NCBI GenBank assembly: GCA_030035585.1
Contig: CM057482.1
Coordinates: 47,225,501 to 47,289,500, forward strand
Direction: 5' to 3'
Source: Dugong dugon
Lineage: Eukaryota > Chordata > Mammalia > Sirenia > Dugongidae
DNA: 64,000 bases
Every line of letters begins with the position of its first letter. Within the stretch, counting starts at the first letter, position 1. Shown here piece by piece: positions 22,232-34,884 of this stretch. Both the position numbers and the translations under genes were made by a program. The notes below the pieces were generated by a model. It had not been told where the DNA came from. It ran no database searches and saw nothing but the letters and a program-made list of their open reading frames with translations.

Positions 22232-22768
22232 TCCGTCATTATCAAGGTTTCCCTTCCCTGGTGGGTTAGATGCCCTCCCCTCACCAGGCAAAGCTGATGT
22301 TTTACATGGGGGTGACGTGGGAAGTATGTGTTTGTTTTGCCTAAAAATATCTACTCCAGGTGGGAAATGAGACAATTAAGCTTTCCAGGGGCCAGCTATC
22401 CCCAAAGGAGGTCTGAAAGTGGATTTAAGTGCAGAAGGATCCCTGGGGAGATGCAAATGCCACCTGGAAAGAGGAGCACATTGCTGGCCAAGACTTCCCA
22501 GGTCATGCTCTGTCTGAAGGGGAGCTTGATTCTCTCAACATTTCTGCTTGAATTAAATTTATCAAAGCAAGCATAGGCAGAGCTATGAGGACAACCTAAG
22601 CCAGGAAGAAGATAAAGGGATTGGGCTGGTAAAAGCAGTGCATGCATGTTCATCACGCCTAGGATGTAACCCAAGTACAGATGTGCCTTGTGTCCCCACT
22701 GCTCATAGGGGTAGCTGATAAGAGTGATGGCTACCCAGAAATACCACCTTGAGTGTGCTGTATGGTAC
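22232..22768. other. Intron DNA, nothing recognised
   Basis: No gene, RNA gene or named repeat was seen. Confidence 0.45.
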
Positions 22769-23166
22769 CTATTATGGATTGAATTACACCTACCATCCCA
22801 AAAAATATGTATTGGTCCCTGTACCTGTAAATACAATCCTGTCTGGAAACAGTTTTTTTTGTTATGTTACTTATATCATACCTGAGTAGGGTGGGTTCTA
22901 AATCTAATCACTTCTGAGTTATAAAAAGAGCAGAATGACACAGAGACATGCACACAGGGGAAGACAGACACCATGTGAGGATTGCTACAAGCCAAAGAAC
23001 ACCTAGGAACCAAGGAATGCCCAGGGCTACTGACAAGGAAGAAATCAACATGGCCAAGATCCTGATTTGCACTTTTAGCCTACACAAATGTAAGAAAATA
23101 AATTTCTGCTTTTAAAGTCACAAACTTGTGGTATTTGTGTTACAGCAGCCCTAAATAACTAAGACA
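22769..23166 (+). mobile_element. MaLR-type solo LTR
   Basis: It starts 'attatggattgaattacacc' and shows 'gagtagggtgggttctaaat', 'gagttataaaaagagcag', 'caccatgtgaggattgc' and 'aaataaatttctgc', which contains the polyadenylation signal. It ends 'tgtgttacagcagccc' and 'aactaagaca'. The order of these blocks is that of an MLT1-like LTR. There is no internal region. Confidence 0.85.
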
Positions 23167-24449
23167 ACATCCCAGCCACATAACACGCATGAGACCAGGC
23201 TCACTGTCCACTGAACCACAACTGCCCCTTAGTAATTTAAAAAGTCGGGTTATGTTGCCATGGAGGGAGTAGAGCCCAGACAGGGCAGGAGGAGGTCTTC
23301 CTGGGAGCTGGCATTGTCTTGTTTCTTGATCTGGCTTCTGCTTACACAAGCAAGTTCAGTGTAACTACTCGTTGAGCAGAACACTTAGGTATACTTATAT
23401 ATATGTAAATGATACTTCAATTAAAATTTTAAAAATAAGGAAGAAATGCACACATGTAGGTGAAATAGATGTTGCGTATGAAGCTAGTTAAAAGGACCTG
23501 GGAACAGTCAAGGCAGCTGGTCCACTGGATGGTAAGAGTATGTCTTAAGAGCATTCAAACGTCATAAGTTAACGAAGCCACAATGGTATTAATAAGTCAA
23601 GGTATGCTTTTACCTGTATGACCAACTTCATCTGTATTACCTATATTTCTTGGACCACATGAGCTGCTTCTACAATTCATCATTACTGTGTCCCAAGGAC
23701 CCTTGCAGTATATGTTCTTGAAACTCGCCTGAGACAACCTTAAAAAACAGCTTCCAGCCCTCTCATACTAACAGCCGTATTTCTACAGGATTAATAACAC
23801 ATAAGGCCAAGAATAGAAATATTTGCCAAGTTAGCAAAGGAAAAGAAAAGCTTTCTCAGAATAATTAAGAAACCACATTTCTTGCTAACTGCTTAGCCAA
23901 GCAAACCCATTCTCTTGGGGATAAAATGTGAAATCGAAGTAAGACCTCAGGACCGAGGTTAGCGGCAGTGCGGCTGGCACCTCCAGTCTGCTCTTTGCTC
24001 CAGGGCTCTCTCAGGCCCCGGCTCTGGGCTCTACACAATGGGTCAGGCCAGGATCCAGCAGCTCTGGCACCAGCTCCTGAGGGCAAGTCCATAAACCCAT
24101 AGCCTGCAGGGGCACGGCAGCCCCTCAGTTAAAGAAGTCACCCAAACATGGGAAGCAGTGTGTCATTTGGACGTTTATATATGCTCATGTAAAAACGTTA
24201 ACTGACTGTGATAACAAGCCCTCCCTTCCAATGGACCAAGAAGGTCTAGGGTAGCTAGGCCTCGGCTGACAGCACACAGAAATGATGTCATTTCATTTAA
24301 TTAAAAAAAGAAGTCTCTCAAGAAAGGAATGTGATGAGAGCAGCACTATGAGGCCAGGTGGACACCGAGCGCAAGACAGAAAACAGGCTCTTTGGGGCTG
24401 ACCAGTGTGCACAGGGAAGATACAAGCCTGTGGGCACAGTTGCCAGCTT
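23167..24449. other. Intron DNA, mostly unique
   Basis: The short piece 23207..23228 (tccactgaaccacaactgcc) resembles the antisense tRNA-Gly SINE head. The rest is unassigned, and no gene was found. Confidence 0.4.
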
Positions 24450-24660
24450 AGAGTCGCTGAGTGGTGCAAATGGTTAAGGAGCTGGGCGGCTAACTGAAAA
24501 CTTGGTGGATCGAGTCCATCCAGAGGTGCCTTGGATGAAAGGCCTGGTGTTCTACTTCTGAAAAATCAGCCATTGAAAACCCCCTGGAGCACAGTCAGAG
24601 CAGTCTGACACACATGGGGTTGCCATGAGTCAGAGAAGCCTTGACAGCAATGGTTTTGGT
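24450..24660 (+). mobile_element. AfroSINE, second subtype
   Basis: It shows 'gagtcgctgagtggtgcaaa', 'ggatcgagtccatccagag', 'gaaaggcctggtgttctac', 'aaatcagccattgaaaacc', 'ctgacacacatggggttgcc', then a decayed 'ccttgacagcaatgg'. It is full length but diverged. Confidence 0.92.
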
Positions 24661-25020
24661 ATAGGAAGTGGGTGGTATAAATGCCCCGAGCCCTGCCTTT
24701 CACTGCCCTATGCTTCTGGATGTAGCTCGTCACCAACGGGCTGCCTGGGTTTTCGGATGTTCTCGGACTACAGAAATAGTGTGAATGTCAGCTTCTGCCT
24801 TTAAAGGTCAGAGGCAGAGAATAAACAGATGTTCTTCACCTTTTAAGAAATCGCAGGTGTTTTCACGTTGCCTCTGTGCAGATGGTGGCCCCAAAACTAG
24901 GTCTCCAGGACAGACCTGGCTGTCCTGGACTCTCCCTAGGCTCAGTGTTCACCAAACTGTACTCACCATCCCAAGCACAGCCTTCTCAAGTTCTCCTGCA
25001 CTCAGAGCTCTAAAGCTCAC

Positions 25021-25174
25021 CAAAAAACCAAACTCGTCATCCCTGAGCCAATTCTGACCCAAAAATACAGAGTAGAACTGCTCCATAGGGTTTCCAAGGA
25101 GCAGCTGGTAGATTCGAACTATCCACCTTTTGGTTAGCATCTGTAGCTCTTAACACTGCACCACCAGGGCTCCC
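25021..25174 (-). mobile_element. AfroSINE, antisense, exact target duplication
   Basis: Short type: 'gctccatagggtttccaagg', 'ccttttggttagcatctg' and the head complement 'caccaccagggctcccc'. An exact 11-bp direct repeat (ctaaagctcac) flanks it at 25010..25020 and 25175..25185. Confidence 0.96.
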
Positions 25175-25185
25175 CTAAAGCTCAC

Positions 25186-25637
25186 AGTCCTGGTGAATTC
25201 CTCTGTCGCTCCTTTGCCCACCTAATCTCCACAACCATCAAATACCGCCATTACTGCTGCTCACGGACCCTGGGAGCTGCTCCTTTCTCTCTGGTCCCAA
25301 TCAAGACATTCACCATCACTTTATGCCTGGATCATTGTCACATCTCCTCAGGGGTCACCTTACTTGTCTCTCCCCACTCCAGGTAAACTTTACCAGTCCT
25401 GACTCGAGGCCTCTACCTCATCAATTCTTCCTTGATCTGGCCAGGACACACACTTGCCCCTCCTCTGGCATCCCCATACCCCTACCACCACATGAGTTAT
25501 ATCTTCACTGTAGTCCAGCTATTGGAACAAATCTTACATCCAAAAAACACTAAGTTCCCTTTTGGGCCAGCATCCTTATCAATTTAAACTACAAAGCACA
25601 GGGCACGTTACTCATATCCTCAATAAATTTCGCAAAT
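25186..25637. other. Possible ancient repeat upstream of the L1
   Basis: Pyrimidine-rich sequence (for example tatgcctggatcattgtcac) reminds me of an old mammalian interspersed repeat, but I cannot assign a family. No gene was seen. Confidence 0.35.
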
Positions 25638-25650
25638 GATAAGGTGCAGC

Positions 25651-25658
25651 CAAGATGG
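25651..25658 (+). promoter_or_regulatory. YY1-type site in the L1 5' UTR
   Basis: CAAGATGG, about 10 bp from the L1 5' end, matches the YY1-binding motif known near the start of primate L1 5' UTRs. Any present-day activity is unknown. Confidence 0.55.
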
Positions 25659-27084
25659 TGGAGTAGTCAGACGATTCCGGTGGACAATCTTACAACAAAA
25701 ACGAAAAAAAAAAAAAAAAAAAACAAGTGAATCAATTATATATGGCAATCTAGGAGCCCTGAAAATCTAAGCCAAGGTTGAGGAACCAGACTGAGTGGCA
25801 GGGGGAGGGAGAGATGGTTTGGAAGCAGCGAGGAGTTACTAGACCTGACCCGGCAAGAGCCTTAGCCCTTCAGGCCCGATCAGCTCATGGGTGAGCGGTG
25901 AGGCAGGCAAGCAGCAGAACTCATGAGGCATATTCCACATCAGGAGACACCCAGCTGCAGAGTCTACTCGGCGACCCAGAACCAGTGAGAAGCAGCCCTA
26001 GAACAGCGAAAGAGAAGTACTTGCGTATGGCCTACTGCGCAGATCAAAAACACCCACCTTAGGGAAAAACCTCTCTCCCATTTACCTCCGCGCTCCCTGC
26101 TCTGCACTGAATCCTGAACTGTCTTCAGGAATCGTTGAGCCCCCTGGGCCAGAAGTAGGATCCGTCACATACCCTGAGCCATTCTCCCGGCCTTTGAGAG
26201 TGAACAAATTAACAAACAGGGGAAAAAATAAACTGCCAGCTCCCCTAAGCCAGGAACCCAGGGTAGGCACATGTCCTTTGTCCAGGAACAGGCATAAGGG
26301 ATCCACGGACTTTGAGTGCCTTTCCCCCTGCAGAGACTTGTGTGGGCCCGTTTCAACAGCGTAGCCCCTCATTACCACAGAACAATAGGGTATACACCAG
26401 AACTCTAACTTCAACTGTTTCAGCTGTGAGGTGGCAGGTTCATTACATTTGGCACTGCTCTGCCCATTAAGCAGGGTCTAAACCTACCCACATCAGGGGC
26501 CTGAGGACTGGTGACTCCACCCAAGCTACCTAGCCACCTGTGATAGGGGCCAAAAATCACAGTTGCCCCCAAGTCCTTTACACGTAACAGCATCAGGTTG
26601 TCATAGTCCAGCTGCAAAACCTACCCACCTATGCACTCTGGGGAACAGGGACACGCCTTCCTCCTGGACACTCGGGGGTGGCCGTCAGCTCACTGCCTTG
26701 CTCAGAGTGTGTCCCCCTGCTACACCCAGATGCCTGTACCTACACCAATCCTCCATGCCTGTCTAGGTGACCCATGACTGTAGGTGAGAGTCTACACCAC
26801 ACACTTGGTGGCTATCTACCTGGGCACCTGAGCTGGATCCATACAGGAGGAGTGGCTGGACTCCTGAGCTCACATACCTATTAAAAGATCTAACCACCTG
26901 GTAACAGGACATTAGAGCTTCAAAGTTGCCAATAATCAAACTAGCTCATACGAGCAGCCTATTTGGGCATAGCAAAACAAAACAAGAAAGCTAGGACACA
27001 GTAAGCAAACATAAAATAAATAAATATAACTTATTGATGGCTCGGAGACAACAGTCAATATCAAATCACATAAAGAAGCAAGGC

Positions 27085-28027
27085 ATGATGGCTTCAGCAA
27101 GCTCCCAAAATAAAGAATCTAGAAATTTTCAAGAGGAGGAAAATTTCTTGGAACGACCATAGGCAGAATAAAAAAGATTAATATACAGAACAATTCAAGA
27201 ACTTAGAAGGAAATTAAGCAAAACACAGAACATGCAATAGAGGAAATTAAAAAGATTAAAGAAGAGCATAATGATAAATTTAACAGGCTGCAAGAATCAA
27301 TAGAAAGACAGCAATCAGAAATCCAGTAGATTAACAATAAAATTTCAGAATTAGACAACTCAGTAGAAAGTCATAGGAGCAGAATTGAGGCAACAGAAGT
27401 TAGAATTAGTGAGAGTAAAGATAAAGCAGTTGACACCAACTTATATCAGGAAAAATCAGATAAAAGTATAAAAAAAAGGAAGAAACCCTAAGAATTATGT
27501 GGGACTTTATCAAGAGGAATAACCTATGACTGATTAGAGTCCCAGAACAATGGGGGATAAAAGAAAATATGGAAGGAATTGTTGAAGATTTGTTGGCAGA
27601 AAACTTCCCTGATATTGTGAAAGATGACAAGATATCTATCCAAGATGCTCATTGAACCCCACATAAGGTAGATTCCAAAAGAAAGTCACCAACACATATT
27701 ATAATCAAACTTGCCAAAACCAAAGACAAAGAGAGTATTTTAAAAGCTGCTAGGGATAAACGAAAAATCATCTACAAAGGAGAGTCAATAAGAATAAACT
27801 CGGACTACTCAGCATAAATCATGAAAGCAAGAAGGCAATGGGATGACATATATAAAGCCCTGAAGGAAAAAAACTGCCAGCCAAGAATTAATTCTCCAGC
27901 AAAACTGTCTCTCAAATGTGACAGCAAAATTAGGGCATTTCCAGATAAACAGAAGTTTAGAGAACTTGCAAAAACCAAACCAAAATTACAAATACTAAAG
28001 GGAGTCCTCTGGTTAGAAAATCAGTAA
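27085..28027 (+). pseudogene. L1 ORF1 pseudogene
   Basis: L1 ORF1 encodes an RNA-binding chaperone (coiled coil, RRM, C-terminal domain) that trimerises on L1 RNA. Here a start ATG-ATG-GCT lies at 27085..27093, followed by Lys/Glu-rich coiled-coil sequence. The C-terminal domain remains readable at 27821..28027 (ARRQWDDIYKALKEKNCQPR, ending LENQ, stop). That segment is in a different frame from the start, and in-frame stops lie between, so no intact protein can be made. Confidence 0.88.
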
Positions 28028-28473
28028 CATCAGATAACAACCCAAGATTAGATCACAAGACAGAGCAACCAGTTATCAACCCAGATAGGGAAGTCACAAA
28101 AATAAATCAAAGCTAAAACACTGAAAATAGGGAAACAGATGTCAATATGTAAAAGATGACAACATTAAAACAAAAAAGAGAGACTTAAAAAATGTAGACA
28201 TAAACTTTGCATATGGAGAGGAAGTCAAGGCAATACAAAGAAATAAAAGACTGGTATAAACTTAGAAAAATAGGGGTAAATATTAAGGTAATCACAAAGG
28301 AAACTAACAATCCTACAAGTCAAAATAAAAAACTAGAAAATTACAAAGACTCAGCAAACACAAAGTCAACAACAATGAAAAGATGAAAAGAAAATACATA
28401 AAGAAAAATGACTCAGCACAGAAAATTAAGTGGAACAAAGAAACTGTCAACAACACACAAAAAAGACATCAAA

Positions 28474-31400
28474 ATGACAACGCTAAACTCACACCTATCA
28501 ATATTTACGCTTAATGTAAATGGACTAAATGCACCAATAAAGAGACATAGAGTGGCAGATGGGATAAAAAATCATGATTCGTCTATATGCTGCCTACAAG
28601 AGACACACCTTAGACTTAAAGACAAAAACAAACTAAAACTCAAAGGATGGAAAAAAATATATCAAGCAAAGAACACTCGAAAAAGAGCAGGAGTGGCAAT
28701 ATTAACTTCTGACAAAATAGACTTCAAAGTAAAATCCACCACAGAGGATAAGTAAGGACACTACATAATAATTAAAGGGCCAATACACCAGGAGGACAAA
28801 ACTATAATAAATATTTACGCCCCCAGTTACAGGGCTCCAAAATACATAAAACAAACTCTAACAGCACTGAAAAGATAGACAGTTCCACAATAGTAGCAGG
28901 AAAATTCAACACACCACATTTAGTAAAGGACAGAACTTCCAGAAAGAAGCTCAACAAAGACACAGAAGAGCTAAATGCTACAATCAGCCAACTTGATCTC
29001 ATAGACATATACTGAATACTCCACCCAACGGCAGCCAAGTATACTTTCTTTTCCAAATCACATGGAAGATTCTCCAGCAAGCCTTAACAAAATCCAAAGC
29101 ACTGAAATATTACAAAGCATCTTTTCTGACCATAAAGCCATAAAAGTAGAAATCAACAACACAAAAAGCAAGGAAATAAAATCAAACACGTAGAAACTGA
29201 AGAACACCTTGTTCAAAAACTATGGGGTTATAGAAAAAATTAAGGATGGAATAAAGAAATTCATAGAATCAAATGAGAATGAACACATCCTACCAGAACC
29301 TTTGGGACACAACAAAAGCAGTTCAGAGGTCAGTTTATAGCAATAAATGCACACATCCAAAAAGAAGAAAGGGCCATAATCAAAACATTAACCCTACAAC
29401 TGGAACAAGCAGAAAGAGAGCAGCAAAAGAAGCCCTCAGGCACCAGAAGAAAGGATATAATATGAATTAGAGCAGAATTAAATGAAATAGAGAATAAAAA
29501 ACAATTGAAAGAGTTAACAAGACCAAAAGCTGGTTCTTTGAAAAGATCAACAAAATTGATAAACCACTGGCAAAACTGACAAAAGAAAAACAGGAGAGGA
29601 AGCGGAGAACACGTATAAGAGATGAGATGGGTGATATCACAACAGACCCAACTGAAATTAAAAGAATCATAACAGAGTACTATGAAAAGTTGTACTCTAA
29701 CAAATTTGAAAGCCTAGAGGAAATGGACAAATTTCTAGAAACCCACTACCTACCTAAACTAACACAAACAGAAGTAGAACAACTAAACAAACCCATAACA
29801 AAAGAAGAGATTGAAAACTGAAACACTCCCAACAAAAAAAAAGCCCTCACCCAGATGGCTTCACTGGAGAATTCGACCACACTTTCAGAGAAAAGTTAAC
29901 ACTACTACTACTAAAGGTATTTCAGAGCATAGAAAAGATGGAATACTCCCAAACTCATTCTATGAAGCCAGCATAACCCCAATACTAAAACCAGGTAAAG
30001 ACACTACAACAAAGAAAATTACAGACCAATATACTGCATGAACATTGACGCAAAAATCCTCAACAAAATTCTAGCCAAGAGAATTCAGAAATACATCAAA
30101 ACAAAATTCACAATGATTGAATGGGATTTACACCAGGTATGCAGGGATGGTTCAAAATTAGAAAAACAATCAATATAATCCATCACATAAATAAAACAAA
30201 AGACAAGAACCACATGATCTTATCAACCGATGCTGAAAAGACATTTGACAAAGTCCAACACCCATTCATGATAAAAACTCTCAACAAAATAGGAATAGAA
30301 GGGAAATTCCTTAACATAATAAATGGCATCTATACAAAGCCAACAGCCAACATCATCCTAAATGGAGAGACTTTGAAAGCATTCCCCCTGAGAATGGGAA
30401 CTAGACAAGGATGCCCTTTATCACCACTCCTGTTCAACATTGTGCTGGAGGTCCTAAACAGAGCAATTAGGTTAGAAAAAGAATAAAGGGCATTCAAATT
30501 GGTAGAGAAGAAGTCAAAGTATCTCTATTTGCAGATGGTAAGATCTTATACACAGAAAACCCCAAAGAATCCACAAGAAAAGTACCGGAACTAATAGAAG
30601 ATTTCAGCAAAGTTTCAGGATACAAGATAAACATACAAAAATCAGTTGGATTCCTTTACACCAACAAAGAGAACCTTGAAGAGGACATCACCAAATCAAT
30701 ACCATTTACAATAGCCCCCTAAAAGATAAAATACGTAGGAATAAATCTAACCAGAGATGTAAAAGACCTATACGATAAAAATTACAAGACACTACTGCAA
30801 GAAACCAAAAGAGACCTGCATAAGTGGAAAAACATACCTTGGTCATGGATAGGAAGACTCAACATTGTGAAAATGTCAATTCTACTTAAAGCGATCTACA
30901 GATACAATGCAATCCCGATCTAAATTCTACTGACATTTTTTAATGAGATGGAGGAACAAATCACCAATTTCCTGTGGAAAGGGAAGTGGCCTGGGATAAG
31001 TAAAGCATTACTCAAGAAGAAGAACAAAGTGGGAGGCCTCACACTACCTGATTTTAGAACCTGTTATACGGCCACGCTAGTCAAAACATCCTGTTATTGG
31101 TACAACAACAGATACATAAACCAATGGAACAGAATTGAGAATCCAGACATAAACTTATCCATCTATGAGCAGCTGATATTTGACAACGGCCCAAGTCCGT
31201 TAATTGGGGAAAAGACAGCTTCTTTAACAAATGATGTTGGCATAACTGGATATCCATCTGCAAAAAACTGAAACAAGACCCATACCTCACACCATGCACA
31301 AAAACTGACTCAAAATGGATCAAAGACTTAAATATAAAATAGAAAATGATAAAGATCATGGAAGAAAAGATCGGGACAACGCTAGGAGCGCTAATACATG

Positions 31401-32290
31401 GCATAAACACAATATGAACCATAAGTAACAATGCACAAGCACCAGTAGAGAGACTAGATAACTGGGAGCTCCTAAAAATGAAACACTTATGCTCATCAAA
31501 AGACTTCACCAAAAGAGTACAAAGACAAGTTACAGACTAGGAAAAAATTTTTGGCTACGACAAATCTGATCAGAGTCTAATCTCTAAAATCTACAAGATA
31601 CTGTAAAACCTCAGCAACAAATAGACAACCCAATTAAAAAATGGGCAAAGGATATGAACAGGATCTTCACCAAAGATATTCAGGCGGCTAACAGACACAT
31701 GAAGAAATGCTCACGATCATTAGCCATTAGAGAAATGCAGATCAAAACTACAACGATATCATCTCACCCCAAGAAGGCTACCATTAATCCAAAAAATACA
31801 ATATAATAAATGCTGCAGAGGTTGTGGAGAGACTGGAACACTTATACACTGTTACTGGGAATGTAAAATGCTACAACCACTTTGGAAATCGATTTGGCGC
31901 CTCCTTAAAAAGCTAGAAATGGAAGTACCACATGATCCAGCAATCCCACTCCTTGGAATATACCCTAGAGAAATAAGAGCCATCACATGAACAGATAGAT
32001 GCGCACCCATGTTCAGTGCAGCACGGTTCACAATAGCAAAAAATGGAAACAACCTAGCTGCTTATCGATGGACAAATGGATAAACAAATTATGGTATATC
32101 CACACAATGGAATACTATGCAACGATGAAGAACAATGATGAAGCCATGAAACATAACATGGAGGAATCTGGAGGGCATTATGCTGAGTGAATTTAGTCAG
32201 TCATAGAAGGACAAATATTTTGTGAGACCACTATTATAAGAACTCAAGAAAAGGTTTAAACACAGAAGAAAACATTCTTTTATGGTTACA
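28474..32290 (+). pseudogene. L1 ORF2 pseudogene (endonuclease and reverse transcriptase)
   Basis: ORF2 normally carries an APE-like endonuclease, a reverse transcriptase and a Cys-rich end. The start is probably 28474 (MTTLNSHLSIFTLNVNGLN). Endonuclease motifs NVNGLNAPIKRHR and CCLQETHLRLKDKNKLK are visible before a stop at about 28753. Later pieces read [55 protein letters not shown] and PDFRTCYTATLVK. The C-terminal piece GGHYAE lies near 32173..32190. The reverse transcriptase catalytic box FADD has become FADG (30528..30539), and many stops and frameshifts occur. The length fits a full ORF2. Confidence 0.93.
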
Positions 32291-33299
32291 AGGGTGGGGA
32301 GGGAGGTTGAGGATTATTCACTAACTAGATAGTATACAAGTATTATCTTAGGTGAAGGGAAGGACAGCACACACTACAGAGGAAGTCAGCACAACCGGAC
32401 TAAACGAAAGCTAAGTAGTGTCTTGAATACAATCAAACACTTTGAGGGACAGAGTAGCAGAGGTAGGGATCTGGGGACCATGCTTTCAGGGGACATCTAT
32501 GTCAACTGGCATAACAAAGTTTATTATGAAAATGTTCTGCATCCTACTTTGGCGAGTGACGTCTTAAAATCTTGCAAGCAGCCATTTAAGATGCATCAAT
32601 TGGTTCCAACCACCTGGAGTAAAGGAGAATGAAGAACACCATAGACACAAAGATAGTATTAGCCCAAGAGACAGAAAGGGCCACATAAACCAGAGACTTC
32701 AACAGCTTGAGACCAGAAGAACTAGATGGTACCTGGCTACCATGAATGACAGCCCTGACAGGAAACATAACAGAGAGTCCTTGATGGAGCAGGAGAAAGG
32801 TGGGGTGCAGAACTCAAATTCTAGTAAGAAGACCAGACTTAATGGTCTGACTGAGATTGGAAGAACCCCAGAAAGCATGGCCCCCAGATTATCTATCAGC
32901 CCAGAACTAAAACAATTCCTGAGGCCAATTCTTCAGACAGGGATTGGACTGGACTGTGGGACATAAAGTGATACTCATGAGGAGTGTTCCTCTTAGCTCA
33001 AGCAGATACAAGAAACTAAACGGGCAGCTTCTGTCCAGAGGTGAGACGAGAAGGCAGAGAGGGTTAGAAGCTGGTTGAATGGACATGGGGAATCAGAGGT
33101 GGAAAGGAGGAGTGTGCTGTCATAGTATGGGGAGAACAATTAGGGTTACATAACAATATATGTATAAATTTTTGTATGGGACACTAACTTGAAATGTAAA
33201 CTTCATTTAAACTACAATAAAAAATAAATAAATAAAGTTTACAAATCGACGAGTGCATATGAGTAATGCCAACTTAATCTCCATTAAACATAACCCTCT

Positions 33300-34362
33300 G
33301 TTGCTTAAGAAGTGAGTCAGAACAAGGGGTAATTATACTGAAGCTGATGAACATAGTGTTTATCAAACACCGATGTGCAGTGAATTATTATTATATGGCC
33401 CTTCTAGCCATTGGTCCTTATGACTCCTACAAAATGATTGAGTAGGACTATGTAAATAAGGTGCTTGTGGCCCACCAAGGGGACTGGACAGCCTGCTAAT
33501 GCAAATAAGGTGCATGGAACCCTTGTAGGTGATTGGTCAGTTTTGTCATCCCGCTAGGCTTAAAGGGAGCCAGTCACAGAGGCTGGTGGTGGGGAACTCA
33601 CTACCATCAAGAAGAGACAAGAGCAAACCATGTCCTTTGGACCCAGGGTCCCTGTGCTGAGATCCTCTTAAACCCAAGAGACAGAAAGTAAGACTGAAGA
33701 CAATGAGAGGTGGCGCAGCAGCAGCAAGAAGCGGTGGCAAGCATGGCAGAATCCAGCAGCAGAGAAACAGCACCAGCAGCAGAACCAGAAGACTGGCATG
33801 AGATGGCACAGTGAGCTTCCAGGCCCACAGATCAAGGTCGCTAATGTCGGCTTGCCAACCCACATAGTGAGAGTACCGAGCGCCTTCAGGCAGGAGGCTT
33901 CCTGGTGGAGTGAGGTGCCTCCAGGCACTTATTGGCAGAGGTAAAGAAGTTTGTAACAGTTACCCAAGAAAAGCAGTTGCCAGGGCCGAGAGGAACATGT
34001 CCTGAGGTGGCTGTGAGGAGCCTGTCCACAGGAGGCCAATAGGAGGCCTTCACAGTTGAGAAGGGGTATGCAAGACAGAGAGAAGGGCCTGTTTGCTCGC
34101 ACAGCCAAGAGAAGCTGAGAGAGCTGTCCTGCACTGAAGAAAGGACAGGTGTGCTCTCCACTTCGGGGGAAACTTCCGCACTCTGCCTAGATATTTCCTA
34201 ATTCTGATCCTGAGTTTAGCCTGTGGATTCTGATCCCAAGTTGTACCTGTTATTTCCCTAATAAACCCCTTAACTGTGAGTATTGTCTGTGAATTCTGTG
34301 TGGCCATTTCAATTAATTACTGAATCCAGCAGAGAAGCAGAGAGTGCCATGGGAGGGATGGC
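33300..34362 (+). mobile_element. ERVL-type LTR
   Basis: An LTR-like unit with internally similar promoter-proximal segments ('ctatgtaaataaggtgct' and 'ctaatgcaaataaggtgc'), a GCA/CAG-rich middle and a poly(A) signal (aataaa near 34259). A candidate primer binding site follows at once. The 5' boundary is uncertain, and the unit is longer than many LTRs. It begins about 70 bp after the L1 tail. It probably belongs to an elephant-lineage ERVL family, but I cannot name the family. Confidence 0.6.
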
Positions 34363-34380
34363 TGGTGTCAGAATTGGTAA
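34363..34380 (+). other. Candidate tRNA-Leu primer binding site
   Basis: The sequence tggtgtcagaattggtaa resembles the complement of the 3' end of tRNA-Leu, the primer used by ERVL elements. Its position directly after the LTR supports an ERVL 5' LTR whose internal region has been almost wholly lost. Confidence 0.6.
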
Positions 34381-34494
34381 AATGGTTGGAGAGTGGAGGT
34401 ATGTCTGACTTCCACCTCATGGGAATCAGCCTTGGATTGACGCTGATGGTGACTCTCTCCTCTCCCTGAAGTCAGAGGACGTCTGATGCCATGT

Positions 34495-34735
34495 CATTTT
34501 TCCAAACACATACTGGGTATGTACCAGCCCCTGTGCTACAGATTTGCCTGTAGTATCTCACTTAACACATCTCTTATGCATACTATTATCATCCCCCATG
34601 GTACTGATGAGGAAACTAAGACCTGGAGATGTCAAGCCACTCGCCCAAGGTCAAACAGCAAGGGACAGATGAAGCCAGGATTTGATCTCAGGCCTTTTGG
34701 ACCAGAGGCCTTGCTCTAAATCATTATATCAGAAG
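34495..34735 (-). mobile_element. MIR SINE, antisense
   Basis: It shows 'agtatctcacttaacac', 'ggtactgatgaggaaactaa', 'gcccaaggtcaaacagcaa' and 'gccaggatttgatctcagg', the full MIR core in reverse orientation. Confidence 0.85.
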
Positions 34736-34884
34736 CTGGTGGCCAAAAGGAGGATTTGCCCTGCAGGATGTTTTGCTTGGTTCATTAAGTATTTAAATAA
34801 AAATTTAAATTAACCATCAACTATTAAATATAAGAAGAGTTCACATGAAATCCAAATTTCCTAGCTCTTCTTTACGAATCAGAT

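Larger units (their letters stand above)
25638..33230 (+). mobile_element. Near-full-length L1 LINE, inactive
   Basis: A roughly 7.6-kb L1 with the expected order: 5' UTR, ORF1, ORF2, 3' UTR and an A-rich tail (aataaaaaataaataaataa). The 5' end has caagatggtgg (25651..25661), containing the CAAGATGG YY1-type site typical of L1 promoters. Imperfect direct repeats, aataaatttcgcaaat (25622..25637) and aataaagtttacaaat (33231..33246), match at 13 of 16 positions and probably represent the aged target duplication. Both ORFs are broken by stops and frameshifts. The element lies antisense to ADAMTS17, the orientation most often tolerated in introns. Confidence 0.95.
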
